A DNA stretch of 64,000 bases, from positions 124,001 to 188,000 of the forward strand of contig QZDX01000007.1 in assembly GCA_009917555.1 (NCBI GenBank), given 5' to 3'. The translations under genes were made by a program, and so were the position numbers. This document shows positions 34,014 to 42,413 of this stretch, one piece after another (position 1 is the stretch's first letter; every line of letters begins with the position of its first letter). Source of the DNA: a bacterium 1XD21-13. Lineage in GTDB: Bacteria; Bacillota; Clostridia; Lachnospirales; Lachnospiraceae. A model generated the notes under the pieces. The model made no database searches. It saw nothing but the letters and a program-made list of their open reading frames with translations, and was not told where the DNA came from.

Positions 34014-35345
34014 ATGATGGAACAACTAAGCCTATTTGATGACCGCAAGCAGAGCGCGCCTCTGGCCAGCCGTCTCAGGCCGGAGAGCCTGGATGAATAT
34101 GTAGGCCAGAGCCACCTGATCGGGGATGGAAAAATCCTGCGCAGATTGATCGAGACAGATCAGGTATCCTCCATGATTTTCTGGGGCCCTCCCGGTGTGG
34201 GAAAAACAACCTTGGCGAGAATCATTGCCAGACAGACTCAGGCAGAATTCGTAGAGTTCAGTGCGGTGACCAGCGGAATCAAGGAGGTAAAGGAGGTCAT
34301 GAACCAGGCGGAGCAGAACCGGAGAATGGGAATCCGCACTCTTTTGTTTACCGACGAGATTCACCGCTTCAACAAGGCCCAGCAGGACGCCTTTCTCCCC
34401 TTTGTGGAAAAGGGAAGCATTGTCCTGGTAGGCGCCACAACGGAGAATCCTTCCTTTGAGATCAATTCTGCCCTTCTGTCCCGGTGCAAGGTATTCATCT
34501 TAAAGGCCCTGGAGGAAGAGGATCTTATGGCCCTCCTTCACCATGCGCTGAAAAGTCCCAAGGGCTTTGGCAATCTGGAGCTATCCATAGAGGAGGCACA
34601 TCTTAGGGCCATTGCCCGGTTTGCCAACGGTGATGCCCGCACAGCCCTCAATACTCTGGAAATGGCCGTCCTCAACGGAAAAATGAATCAGGAGGGCGTA
34701 CTCTGTGTGGACGGAGAGCTTTTAGCCCAGTGTATGAACCGCCGCTCCCTTCTGTATGACAAAAATGGAGAAGAACATTACAATCTCATTTCCGCCCTCC
34801 ACAAGTCCATGCGCAACAGTGATCCCGACGCGGCCCTTTATTGGATGCATCGGATGCTGTATGGAGGCGAGGACCCCTTATACATTGCCAGGAGGCTGAT
34901 ACGCTTTGCCAGTGAGGATGTGGGGATGGCGGATTCTCAGGCTCTTCCTTTGGCTGTGTCTGTCTACCAGGCATGTCATTTTTTGGGGATGCCGGAGTGC
35001 GACGTACATCTGACCCATGCGGTGGTGTACCTCTCCATGGCTCCCAAGTCCAATGCCCTCTACCGGGCCTGCGAAGCCTGCAAGGAGGATGTGCGGGAGC
35101 TTCCCGCGGAGCCGGTGCCCCTGCAGATCTGTAATGCCCCCACAAGGCTGATGAAGGATCTTCACTATGGGGAGGGCTATATTTATGCCCATGATACGGA
35201 GGAAAAGCTGAGCCGGATGCAGTGTATGCCGGATGCTCTGGTCGGACGGCGGTACTACCATCCTACCACCCAGGGACAGGAGCGCCAGGTGGGAGAGCAT
35301 CTGAGAAGCGTATTGGAGTGGAAGCAGGAGGAGTCGGAGTGTTGA
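34014..35345 (+). CDS. rarA: Replication-associated recombination protein A (RarA/MgsA)
   Basis: The 443-residue AAA+ ATPase has the RarA N terminus ([22 protein letters not shown]), Walker A GPPGVGKT, Walker [16 protein letters not shown] and the C-terminal tetramerisation region ([29 protein letters not shown]). It acts at stalled replication forks with SSB. The first of two consecutive ATG codons at 34014 is chosen; the frame extends further upstream without homology. Monocistronic, divergent from argG. Confidence 0.93.
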   Translation: MMEQLSLFDDRKQSAPLASRLRPESLDEYVGQSHLIGDGKILRRLIETDQVSSMIFWGPPGVGKTTLARIIARQTQAEFVEFSAVTSGIKEVKEVMNQAEQNRRMGIRTLLFTDEIHRFNKAQQDAFLPFVEKGSIVLVGATTENPSFEINSALLSRCKVFILKALEEEDLMALLHHALKSPKGFGNLELSIEEAHLRAIARFANGDARTALNTLEMAVLNGKMNQEGVLCVDGELLAQCMNRRSLLYDKNGEEHYNLISALHKSMRNSDPDAALYWMHRMLYGGEDPLYIARRLIRFASEDVGMADSQALPLAVSVYQACHFLGMPECDVHLTHAVVYLSMAPKSNALYRACEACKEDVRELPAEPVPLQICNAPTRLMKDLHYGEGYIYAHDTEEKLSRMQCMPDALVGRRYYHPTTQGQERQVGEHLRSVLEWKQEESEC

Positions 35346-35429
35346 AGAAGGAAAATTTTTACAGATAGAGTTCGTAATGGTTATTTTCCACACCAGGGAC
35401 AGTCACTGCAAGGATTAAATGTGTTAAAA

Positions 35430-35505
35430 TGCATAAAAATAAAAAATAACTTGAATAATATGGTATATAGTGATAATATATGCAATAAAAATGAATAATA
35501 ATACA
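35430..35505 (+). promoter_or_regulatory. argC: argC promoter with three ARG-box-like sites
   Basis: TTGAAT (35451-35456), 17 bp, TAATAT (35474-35479) form the promoter. ArgR-like sites are TGCATAAAAATAAA (35430-35443, 13 of 14), TGATAATATATGCA (35471-35484, overlapping the -10) and TGAATAATAATACA (35492-35505, a perfect match to TGNATWWWWATNCA). The spread over and around the promoter fits ArgR repression. Confidence 0.65.
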
Positions 35506-35609
35506 GGTCCTTGAAAAGCGGAGGAAATAGGCTTATAATATTTCGGATTGCAGGATAGAAGAAAAGGACTATAGAAGGAAAGCTTAAGTGCAGGAGGACA
35601 GAAAGGATT

Positions 35610-36650
35610 ATGATTAAAGTAGGAATTATCGGGGCGACCGGCTATGCGGGAGGAGAACTGGTGCGCCTCCTGACCGGCCACAGGGAGGCCGAGATTAAAT
35701 GGTACGGCTCCAGAAGCTACATAGATAAAAAGTATGCCCAGGTTTATCAGAACATGTTCCAAATCGTGGAGGACAAGTGTCTGGATGACAATATGGAGGA
35801 GCTGTCTAAGGAGGTAGATGTGATTTTCACAGCCACCCCCCAGGGCCTGTGTGCTTCGCTTGTGAATGATGAGATTTTATCTCGTACCAAAATCGTGGAT
35901 TTGAGTGCGGATTTTAGAATCAAGGATGTAAAGGTGTATGAGCAGTGGTATGGAATCACCCACCCCACCCCCCAGTATATCCCGGAGGCTGTTTACGGTC
36001 TCTGTGAGATCAACCGGGAGGCCGTAAGGACAGCGAGGCTGGTTGCCAATCCGGGGTGTTATCCCACCTGCACCACCCTCTCCATTTATCCCTTATTAAA
36101 GGAGGGGCTGATTGAACCGAGCACCATCATCGTAGATGCCAAGTCGGGAACCTCCGGGGCAGGCCGGGGAGCCAAGGTGGACAATCTCTACTGTGAGGTC
36201 AATGAGAATATCAAAGCCTACGGTGTTGCCACTCACCGCCATACACCGGAGATAGAGGAGCAGCTGGGCTATGCGGCCGGGGAGCCGGTGCTGATTAATT
36301 TTACGCCCCATCTGGTGCCCATGAACCGGGGAATTTTGATTACGGCCTATGCCTCCCTGAAAAAAGAGGTCTCCTATGAGGAGGTTAGGGCAGCCTATGA
36401 CAAATATTATGATTGCGAGCGGTTTGTGCGCGTGCTTGATCAGGATGTATGCCCCCAGACAAAATGGGTGGAGGGCAGCAACTATGTAGATGTGAATTTT
36501 AAAATCGATCCACGGACAAAGCGCATCATAATGATGGGAGCCATGGACAATCTGGTAAAGGGAGCCGCAGGGCAGGCGGTCCAGAATATGAATCTGATGT
36601 TTGGTCTGGAGGAGAGCGAAGGACTGGAGCTGGTTCCCATGTTCCCATAG
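35610..36650 (+). CDS. argC: N-acetyl-gamma-glutamyl-phosphate reductase
   Basis: The 346-residue protein has the Rossmann motif GATGYAGGELVRLL at residue 8 and the catalytic Cys in VANPGCYPT, plus the HRHTPEIE block. It reduces N-acetylglutamyl phosphate with NADPH in the arginine pathway. Length is normal for the long form. It heads the plus-strand run argC, GNAT, asparaginase, argJ, with a promoter carrying ARG-box-like sites. Confidence 0.96.
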   Translation: MIKVGIIGATGYAGGELVRLLTGHREAEIKWYGSRSYIDKKYAQVYQNMFQIVEDKCLDDNMEELSKEVDVIFTATPQGLCASLVNDEILSRTKIVDLSADFRIKDVKVYEQWYGITHPTPQYIPEAVYGLCEINREAVRTARLVANPGCYPTCTTLSIYPLLKEGLIEPSTIIVDAKSGTSGAGRGAKVDNLYCEVNENIKAYGVATHRHTPEIEEQLGYAAGEPVLINFTPHLVPMNRGILITAYASLKKEVSYEEVRAAYDKYYDCERFVRVLDQDVCPQTKWVEGSNYVDVNFKIDPRTKRIIMMGAMDNLVKGAAGQAVQNMNLMFGLEESEGLELVPMFP

Positions 36651-36694
36651 TGGGCAGGGATATTACGGAACTTTTAATAAAAAGGGTGAGTAAC

Positions 36695-37141
36695 ATGACA
36701 ATCCGAACAATGACAATCGAAGATTATGACGGGGTATACGATCTCTGGATGACCATTAAGGGCTTCGCCATTCGGAGCATAGACGATTCACGGGTTGGTG
36801 TGGAGCGGTTTCTGCGCCGGAACCCCGATACCAGTGTGGTGGCATTGGAGGACGGACGGGTGGTGGGGAGTATTCTCTGCGGCCATGACGGACGGCGGGG
36901 ATGCCTTTACCATGTGTGTGTCCATCGGGACTACCGGATGCGCGGCATCGGCAAGGCCATGGTGGTCCATGCCATGAACGCTTTGAAAAAGGAGGAAATC
37001 AGCAAGGTATCCCTCATAGCCTTTACAAAAAATGATATTGGAAATGCATTTTGGAACCGGATTGGCTGGACAAAACGGCAGGATTTGAATTATTATGATT
37101 TTGTGCTCAATGAAAAAAATATTGAGGAATTTAATAAATAG
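36695..37141 (+). CDS. GNAT-family N-acetyltransferase within the arg cluster
   Basis: The 148-residue protein has the acetyl-CoA loop VHRDYRMRGIGKAMV and a typical C terminus (FWNRIGWTKRQDLNYYDF). It is shorter and different from ArgA, but its place between argC and the asparaginase gene suggests a role with amino-acid substrates. AAGGGTGAG and ATG 36695 decide the start; the frame opens at 36650. A TTACGGAACT motif, also found before comEC, lies 22 bp upstream. Confidence 0.85.
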   Translation: MTIRTMTIEDYDGVYDLWMTIKGFAIRSIDDSRVGVERFLRRNPDTSVVALEDGRVVGSILCGHDGRRGCLYHVCVHRDYRMRGIGKAMVVHAMNALKKEEISKVSLIAFTKNDIGNAFWNRIGWTKRQDLNYYDFVLNEKNIEEFNK

Positions 37142-37150
37142 GGAGCAGCT

Positions 37151-38173
37151 ATGAGGGAAAAGAAAAGGATTCTTATGCTGACCACAGGGGGCACTATTGC
37201 CTCCACCGTCACAGACCGGGGCCTTGCGCCGGTCCTTCATGGGGACGAGCTTTTGAAGGGCCTGGAGGATCTGCGCGAAATCTGCCGGATGGATGTTCTG
37301 GAGGTATGCAGCCTGGACAGCACCAACATGACCTGGGCACACTGGCTGAAGCTTACGGAAACCATCGAAGCCCATTATGACCAGTATGACGGCTTTGTGA
37401 TCTGCCATGGCACCGACACCATGGCCTTTACGGCAGGAGCCTTGTCCTATCTGATACAGAGACTCGGAAAGCCTGTGGTGCTTACCGGATCTCAAAAGCC
37501 GATCACGCAGGAAATCACAGACGCCAAGCGGAATCTAAGGGACAGCGTGGCAGTGGCTATGGATGAGGACTGCCCCGGAGTGCAGATTGTATTTAACGGC
37601 CAGATTATCGCAGGTACACGGGCAAAGAAGGTAAAGAGCTTTAGCTTTGACGCCTTCACCAGCATCAATTTTCCTGTTCTGGGAGTGGTGCAGAACGGGA
37701 GGGTGATCCGCTATGTAAAGGAAGAGAAGTCCACAGAGTCGCCTGTTTTTTACCACCGGGTACATCCGAAGGTTTTCCTGTTAAAGCTGGTTCCCGGAAT
37801 GCAGCCCCGGATTTTAAAGCCTATCTTTGAGGAATTTGACTGTGTGATCGTGGAGAGCTTCGGGGTGGGAGGTATTCCCGACAGCATTGCGGAGGAATTT
37901 TTCCGGCTCCTTGGCAGGTATGAGCCGGGAGAAAAGATTCTGATTATGACCACCCAGGTCACCTACGAGGGAAGTGACGTGGACGTGTACGAGGTAGGCA
38001 AGCGGATACGTGAGCGGTTCCGCTTCCTGGAGGCTTACGACATGACCCTGGAGGCCGTATTTACCAAAATCATGTGGATACTGGGCATCGGGGAGCTGAG
38101 CTTTGAGGAGATTGAAGAGCTGTTTTACAAAAAGATTAATTATGATACCAGTGTCACCCATGTGAAGGAATAA
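37151..38173 (+). CDS. Asparaginase, type I (AnsA-like)
   Basis: The 340-residue protein has both catalytic Thr motifs, LTTGGTIASTV near residue 12 and VICHGTDTMAFTAGAL near residue 90, plus GSQKPI. It lacks a signal peptide, so it is cytoplasmic. It hydrolyses Asn to Asp and ammonia. Lying 9 bp after the GNAT gene in the argC run, it could supply aspartate for argininosuccinate synthase; this link is inference. Confidence 0.9.
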   Translation: MREKKRILMLTTGGTIASTVTDRGLAPVLHGDELLKGLEDLREICRMDVLEVCSLDSTNMTWAHWLKLTETIEAHYDQYDGFVICHGTDTMAFTAGALSYLIQRLGKPVVLTGSQKPITQEITDAKRNLRDSVAVAMDEDCPGVQIVFNGQIIAGTRAKKVKSFSFDAFTSINFPVLGVVQNGRVIRYVKEEKSTESPVFYHRVHPKVFLLKLVPGMQPRILKPIFEEFDCVIVESFGVGGIPDSIAEEFFRLLGRYEPGEKILIMTTQVTYEGSDVDVYEVGKRIRERFRFLEAYDMTLEAVFTKIMWILGIGELSFEEIEELFYKKINYDTSVTHVKE

Positions 38174-38212
38174 AAGTTTCTCTCATTACAGGTGTGTCGA
38201 AGTGACTTTGCC

Positions 38213-38246
38213 CTTTAGTGCCATCGCGCAGCGATTTTAATAGGAG
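38213..38246 (+). promoter_or_regulatory. Conserved 5'-UTR hairpin before argJ
   Basis: CTTTAGTGCCATCGCGCAGCGATT, with the hairpin ATCGC-gca-GCGAT, runs straight into the AGGAGG ribosome site of argJ. The same 24-nt string with one change lies before the HAD hydrolase gene at 59502. Confidence 0.6.
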
Positions 38247-38251
38247 GAAAA

Positions 38252-39499
38252 ATGGAAAGCAAACTTAAGGAGAACATAAAAGTAATACCCGGCGGCGTTA
38301 CGGCGGCCAAGGGCTTTGAGGCGGCAGCAGCCGCAGCGGAGATCAAGTATAAGGGACGGACAGACATGGCGCTGATCTACAGCCAGACGCCCTGTCAGAC
38401 AGCCGGAACCTTTACCAGCAACATTGTAAAGGCAGCCCCGGTAAAATGGGATCAAAAAATTGTAGCGGAATCTCCCTGCGCCCAGGCAGTGGTGGTCAAT
38501 TCGGGAATTGCCAATGCCTGTACAGGGGCGGAAGGGTACGGTTACTGTCAGGAAACAGCTGCGGAATGTGCGAAGGTGCTGGGCATCCCTGAGGACGCAG
38601 TGCTGGTGGCCTCCACAGGCGTCATCGGCATGCAGCTTCCCATTGACCGTTTGAAAAAGGGAATTACCTTATTAAAGGAGGCAAAGGGCAGTACGATAGA
38701 CCATGGGACGGCGGCGGCTAAGGCCATTATGACCACGGACACCGTACACAAGGAGATAGCGGTACAGGTAGAGCTGAGTGGAAAAACCGTGACCATCGGC
38801 GGTATGTGCAAGGGCTCCGGCATGATTCATCCCAATATGTGCACCATGCTGGCCTTTGTGACCACGGACGCCTGCATTTCCAAGGAAATGCTTCAGAGGG
38901 CTGTCAGTGAGGATGTGAAGGACACCTTCAATATGATTTCCGTGGATGGGGACACCTCCACCAACGATACCCTGCTGGTATTGGCAAACGCAGCGGCAGA
39001 AAATCCCCGGATTACAGAGGAAAATGAGGACTACCGTAAGTTTGCGGCGGCCTTGAATACGGTGAACACCTGCCTGGCAAAGAAAATGGCCGGGGATGGG
39101 GAGGGGGCTACCGCTCTCTTTGAAGTGAAGATAGTAGGAGCAAAGACAAAGGCGGACGCAGTGACCCTAAGCAAGTCTGTGGTAACCTCCAGTCTGGTGA
39201 AGGCTGCCATCTACGGGCATGACGCAAATTGGGGACGGATTCTCTGTGCTATGGGCTACTCCGGCGTGGAGTTTAACCCGGAGAGGGTGGATCTGTTCTT
39301 CGAGAGCCCGGCCGGAAGACTTCAGATTATTGAAAACGGCGTTGCGGTGGATTACAGTGAGGAGGAGGCTAGCCGGATTTTGTCACAGCCGGAGGTTACG
39401 GCTCTCGCAGATGTGAAGATGGGAGAGGCAGAGGCTACGGCGTGGGGATGCGACCTTACTTATGATTATGTGAAAATCAATGCGGATTATCGGTCATGA
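38252..39499 (+). CDS. argJ: Bifunctional glutamate N-acetyltransferase / amino-acid acetyltransferase
   Basis: The 415-residue protein has the self-cleavage region KGSGMIHPNMCTMLAF; the nucleophile Thr follows NMC where most homologues have NMA, so the processing context is slightly unusual. The C-terminal ANWGRILCAMGYSGV is typical. It transfers acetyl from acetylornithine to glutamate and may also use acetyl-CoA. AGGAGG precedes the ATG. It ends the first arg block; argB follows only after 2.9 kb of unrelated DNA. Confidence 0.95.
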   Translation: MESKLKENIKVIPGGVTAAKGFEAAAAAAEIKYKGRTDMALIYSQTPCQTAGTFTSNIVKAAPVKWDQKIVAESPCAQAVVVNSGIANACTGAEGYGYCQETAAECAKVLGIPEDAVLVASTGVIGMQLPIDRLKKGITLLKEAKGSTIDHGTAAAKAIMTTDTVHKEIAVQVELSGKTVTIGGMCKGSGMIHPNMCTMLAFVTTDACISKEMLQRAVSEDVKDTFNMISVDGDTSTNDTLLVLANAAAENPRITEENEDYRKFAAALNTVNTCLAKKMAGDGEGATALFEVKIVGAKTKADAVTLSKSVVTSSLVKAAIYGHDANWGRILCAMGYSGVEFNPERVDLFFESPAGRLQIIENGVAVDYSEEEASRILSQPEVTALADVKMGEAEATAWGCDLTYDYVKINADYRS

Positions 39500-39540
39500 G
39501 GAAGCGCGTTACTGATAGTTACGGTTAAAATGGAATAGAC

Positions 39541-39569
39541 TTTACACGCCCCATTGAATCCGCTATAAT
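39541..39569 (+). promoter_or_regulatory. Promoter of the 59-residue ORF
   Basis: TTTACA (39541-39546), 17 bp, TATAAT (39564-39569): near consensus. The -35 lies inside the left 14-bp inverted repeat of the cassette. Confidence 0.8.
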
Positions 39570-39611
39570 GAGATTGTCTGTTAAAAACTAGCAATCTGAA
39601 GGCGGTGAAAG

Positions 39612-39791
39612 ATGGTACAGGAAGTGACTGAAAAAGAACTTATTACAGTAACCATTGACAAGTATACAGATTTACAACGTATTAAAAAGGCAAATGGTAA
39701 CACTGAAAATGCTGAACTTGATTATCAAATAAGAGTTGTTACCGCTAAATTGTCCAGCATGGGCGTAAATATTGAAGATCTGACACTTTAA
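39612..39791 (+). CDS. 59-residue protein in a small inverted-repeat-bounded cassette
   Basis: The protein begins MVQEVTEKELITVTIDKYTD and ends GVNIEDLTL; it is soluble, acidic and mostly helical by eye. I do not recognise the family. AAGGCGGTG precedes the ATG, a near-consensus promoter lies 43 bp upstream, and an intrinsic terminator follows, so it is probably expressed. AATAGACTTTACAC (39534-39547) and its exact complement GTGTAAAGTCTATT (39831-39844) bound the unit. It interrupts the arg cluster. Confidence 0.6.
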   Translation: MVQEVTEKELITVTIDKYTDLQRIKKANGNTENAELDYQIRVVTAKLSSMGVNIEDLTL

Positions 39792-39829
39792 TAGCAACAA
39801 CAAAATTTCATAAATAACCCACAAATCAA

Positions 39830-39870
39830 GGTGTAAAGTCTATTGAATATGGGGACTTTACACCTTTTTT
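39830..39870 (+). terminator. Terminator of the 59-residue ORF
   Basis: GGTGTAAAGTC (39830-39840) pairs with GACTTTACACC (39854-39864), 13-nt loop, then TTTTTT (39865-39870). Confidence 0.9.
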
Positions 39871-39986
39871 ATTGCTATTTACCATAATTTTTTTCTATGT
39901 TATCAAATAGAGCACAAATGTAAACCCGGATTGATAGAAAAGCCGGCTGATTTCAGATAGGATTTCCTTGAAAGGAGAACGAAGCA

Positions 39987-40502
39987 ATGAAACTCGGAAA
40001 AAAGATTCATCAACTGCGGAAGCTGTCGGGAATGACTCAGGAGCAGCTGGCGGAGAAGCTGGATGTGTCCAGACAGACCGTATCCAAGTGGGAATCGGAA
40101 ACCACAGTCCCGGATCTGGAGAGCATGGTGCGAATCTGCCGAATGTTCCATATTTCCCTGGATGAGCTTCTGCTTAAGGAGGAAGCTGTGGCAGAACAGA
40201 ATGAAAAAATCACATTGGAGGATCTGGTGGAAATCAACCTTCACAACCGGAGAATGACCCTGCTGCTGGTGAGCGGCCTTATTTTTCACATGGTGAGCGC
40301 CCTTGGAATCATCTTTGTGACGGCCCTTGAGGACATTACCGCCAGCATCGAATACATGCTGTATCGGTATATTGCCGTGGGAAGCTATGCTTATATGCCT
40401 GTGAATTTTGCAAGGTTTCGAATACCATCCATTGGCGCAGGGGTGCTTGGAATCCTGCTGTGTCTGCTGTACGTGATGAAAAACAGGAGCGGGAAAAGGT
40501 AG
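39987..40502 (+). CDS. XRE-family regulator with C-terminal membrane segments
   Basis: The 171-residue protein has an N-terminal helix-turn-helix (GMTQEQLAEKLDVSRQTVSK, residues about 14-33) and two C-terminal hydrophobic segments (LLLVSGLIFHMVSALGIIFV and IGAGVLGILLCLLYVM). Membrane-tethered XRE regulators are common in Clostridia. AAAGGAG precedes the ATG. The lipoprotein gene follows 43 bp later, making it the obvious candidate target or signal partner. Confidence 0.85.
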   Translation: MKLGKKIHQLRKLSGMTQEQLAEKLDVSRQTVSKWESETTVPDLESMVRICRMFHISLDELLLKEEAVAEQNEKITLEDLVEINLHNRRMTLLLVSGLIFHMVSALGIIFVTALEDITASIEYMLYRYIAVGSYAYMPVNFARFRIPSIGAGVLGILLCLLYVMKNRSGKR

Positions 40503-40545
40503 ATTGCGAAGCCCAGACAGGGCGAAAAGGGAAAGGAGAAAAAGT

Positions 40546-41139
40546 ATGAAAGAGAATAAATATGGAAAAGAAAAGAGAGGCATTACAATTGCAAAAAGAG
40601 GGATGGCGGCAGCGTTGGTAATCATTCTGATATGTATGGTTTCCTCATGCGGCAAAAAGTCCGATGATACCGAGGCCCTTGGAAAGGTCGTAGCCGGCCT
40701 TGGAGATGATGAGCTTTTTGCAATCGTAGAAGCCGGGGCAAAGCATTCCATCCTGCTGACGTCAGATCAAACCTATGATGACGGAAATGGGAACCAGGCA
40801 TCAATTCTTTGTGAGGTCTACTACGAAGAGGAGGATGGGGAGGCAAAGCATCTGGGAACCCTGGAGAGCCTGGGTACTGCTTATCCCATCGCCTATGACA
40901 AATCAGGCCTCTACACCGCAGGGGGCCATGAGGTAAAGCGTTATGAGATCGACAAGTCTGGTCTACTGGTATTGGCAGAAGGAGTGTATGAGATCTATGA
41001 TGAGAATGGGGATGCTACATATACCAGAGAGACAGGAGTGGGAGTGGAGACTGTTACGGAGAAGGAATTTATGACAATGGTGGATGCCTATGGAAAGGCT
41101 ACCGTGGTAAACTTCCGGTATGGGGCCACGGATGCGTAG
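40546..41139 (+). CDS. Putative lipoprotein, unknown function
   Basis: The 197-residue protein has a lipoprotein signal (MAAALVIILICMVSSCGKK) with lipidated Cys about residue 35, after a Lys-rich start. The mature part is acidic, with YYEEEDGEAKHLGTLESLG and a C-terminal ...VTEKEFMTMVDAYGKATVV; no family is recognised. ATG 40546 behind AAAGGAG decides the start. It lies between the XRE regulator and the HipA-like gene in one direction, and was probably acquired with them. Confidence 0.7.
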   Translation: MKENKYGKEKRGITIAKRGMAAALVIILICMVSSCGKKSDDTEALGKVVAGLGDDELFAIVEAGAKHSILLTSDQTYDDGNGNQASILCEVYYEEEDGEAKHLGTLESLGTAYPIAYDKSGLYTAGGHEVKRYEIDKSGLLVLAEGVYEIYDENGDATYTRETGVGVETVTEKEFMTMVDAYGKATVVNFRYGATDA

Positions 41140-41150
41140 CCAGGGAAAAA

Positions 41151-42035
41151 TTGACGGAAAAACTACCCCTTAAAAGAAATCCGTTCCGGCTTCTACTTTG
41201 TGGTATACATTCCATGGAAAGGGTGCTAAAATACCTTTATGCACAAAAAGCATGTGCAAATAGGGTAAAGGGGGAAAAGGAGAGCATCACCTTCCATGAA
41301 ATCAATCTGTATGGAAATCACCTGAATAATACGTTTATTGACATAGCTCTGCGGGGAAGGCAGTATACGGTAGAGAATAAGTATTTGGCAAGAGACCTGT
41401 CTACCAATGGGTGTTTCCCAAAGGCATGGCAAAGAACCAGGGAAGGCTTTCGTCTCTTGAAGGACGGAGGAGATCATGCTGTTGACAGAGAGCTTTTAGC
41501 AAGCCAAATCAGTCGCTGCTTCCATGTGTCGCAGGTCTTATATGAGGAGGATTATTTTGACGGAGAAAAGGTTTCGATCAGCGAAAATATGACTTCAACG
41601 GAATATTCCATAGCATCTATGGAGGCATTCGAGATTTACTGCCAGAACCATGGGCAGGATGCGAAGACCTGTATATTGAGCCTGGACAAGCACAACTATT
41701 ACATGATGAATATTATCGATTATCTGGTTGGAAATACGGACAGGCATTGGGGAAATTGGGGAGTTCTTGTGGACAATTCCAGTAATAAGCCCGTATGCCT
41801 TCATAAGCTGATGGACTTTAACCAGGCATTTCACAGCTATGATACTCTGGAGGGCGCAAACTGCCAGACAGCCTTTGGAGTAAAAATGACGCAGAAGGAG
41901 GCGGCAGTGGAGGCTGTGAGGGAAGTGGGGCTGAATCAGATAAAAGAGGTAGAGGAGGAAGTGTTTGACAGACTGTCCCAATATTTTGAGATGTTTGGAA
42001 AGAGGCTGGAGCTTTTAAAAAATGTAAGAGAATGA
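41151..42035 (+). CDS. HipA-like kinase-domain protein
   Basis: Residues 195-235 carry the HipA/CtkA-type catalytic block: IIDYLVGNTDRHWGNWGVLVDN, then KLMDFNQAF where the metal-binding DFG-like motif reads DFN. An N-terminal nucleotide loop as in HipA is not evident. The frame opens at TTG 41151 without a clear ribosome site; ATG 41214 would give 273 residues, also without one. Relatives seen in Lachnospiraceae share NPFRLLLCGIHSMERVL, and I suspect the native gene begins further upstream. A Ser/Thr kinase acting on a translation factor is the family theme, but activity here is unproven. Confidence 0.6.
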   Translation: MTEKLPLKRNPFRLLLCGIHSMERVLKYLYAQKACANRVKGEKESITFHEINLYGNHLNNTFIDIALRGRQYTVENKYLARDLSTNGCFPKAWQRTREGFRLLKDGGDHAVDRELLASQISRCFHVSQVLYEEDYFDGEKVSISENMTSTEYSIASMEAFEIYCQNHGQDAKTCILSLDKHNYYMMNIIDYLVGNTDRHWGNWGVLVDNSSNKPVCLHKLMDFNQAFHSYDTLEGANCQTAFGVKMTQKEAAVEAVREVGLNQIKEVEEEVFDRLSQYFEMFGKRLELLKNVRE

Positions 42036-42037
42036 AG

Positions 42038-42248
42038 CTAGTATAGTGTCTCGAAAATAACTGGACCAATTACTTGCCTGTTTTCCCGATTGCACAAGTC
42101 AAAAAGCCTCGGTAGGTCCTAAGGAATCCACCATGCTTCGCATGATACCCCCTTAGGACAGGCACCACTACGCTTGCGTTTTTTGACTTGCACACTCGAA
42201 AAAACATTCTGCGTAATTGGTCCGGTTATTTATCGAACGCTATACTAG
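42038..42248. repeat. 211-nt long foldback element before argB
   Basis: Left CTAGTATAG (42038-42046) pairs with right CTATACTAG (42240-42248), and pairing continues inward: AATAACTGGACCAATTAC with GTAATTGGTCCGGTTATT, GCACAAGTCAAAAA with TTTTTGACTTGCAC, TCCTAAGG with CCTTAGGA, to an apical CATGC-ttc-GCATG. It resembles the 32.1 kb foldback in length and in its CTTCG tip, but the sequence differs. Confidence 0.88.
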
Positions 42249-42251
42249 TAT

Positions 42252-42280
42252 AACCCGCACGAAATACCTTGCTGCGGGTT
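42252..42280 (+). terminator. Short hairpin between foldback and argB promoter
   Basis: AACCCGCA (42252-42259) pairs with TGCGGGTT (42273-42280), followed by an AT-rich but not T-only tract. It may end transcripts arriving from the island. Its CTTGCTGCGGG text recalls the hairpin at 6.4 kb. Confidence 0.4.
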
Positions 42281-42288
42281 ATATTGTC

Positions 42289-42316
42289 TTGACATGTCAG
42301 CCCCAGCGTTTATAAT
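42289..42316 (+). promoter_or_regulatory. argBD promoter
   Basis: TTGACA (42289-42294), 16 bp, TATAAT (42311-42316): both hexamers are perfect consensus. No ARG box is evident here, unlike argC and argG. Confidence 0.85.
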
Positions 42317-42413
42317 AAATGCGGGGATATCTCACAGATATTCCAACATTTGGCTAACACACGGGCGCCCAGCGCCTTTGGACAATATTAGCAAGCATGA
42401 GGAGATTATGAAA

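Noticed and set aside
39534-39844. Integron attC cassette or insertion sequence
   Set aside because: No integrase or transposase, no attC core sites and no clear target duplication; the right repeat is also part of the terminator.
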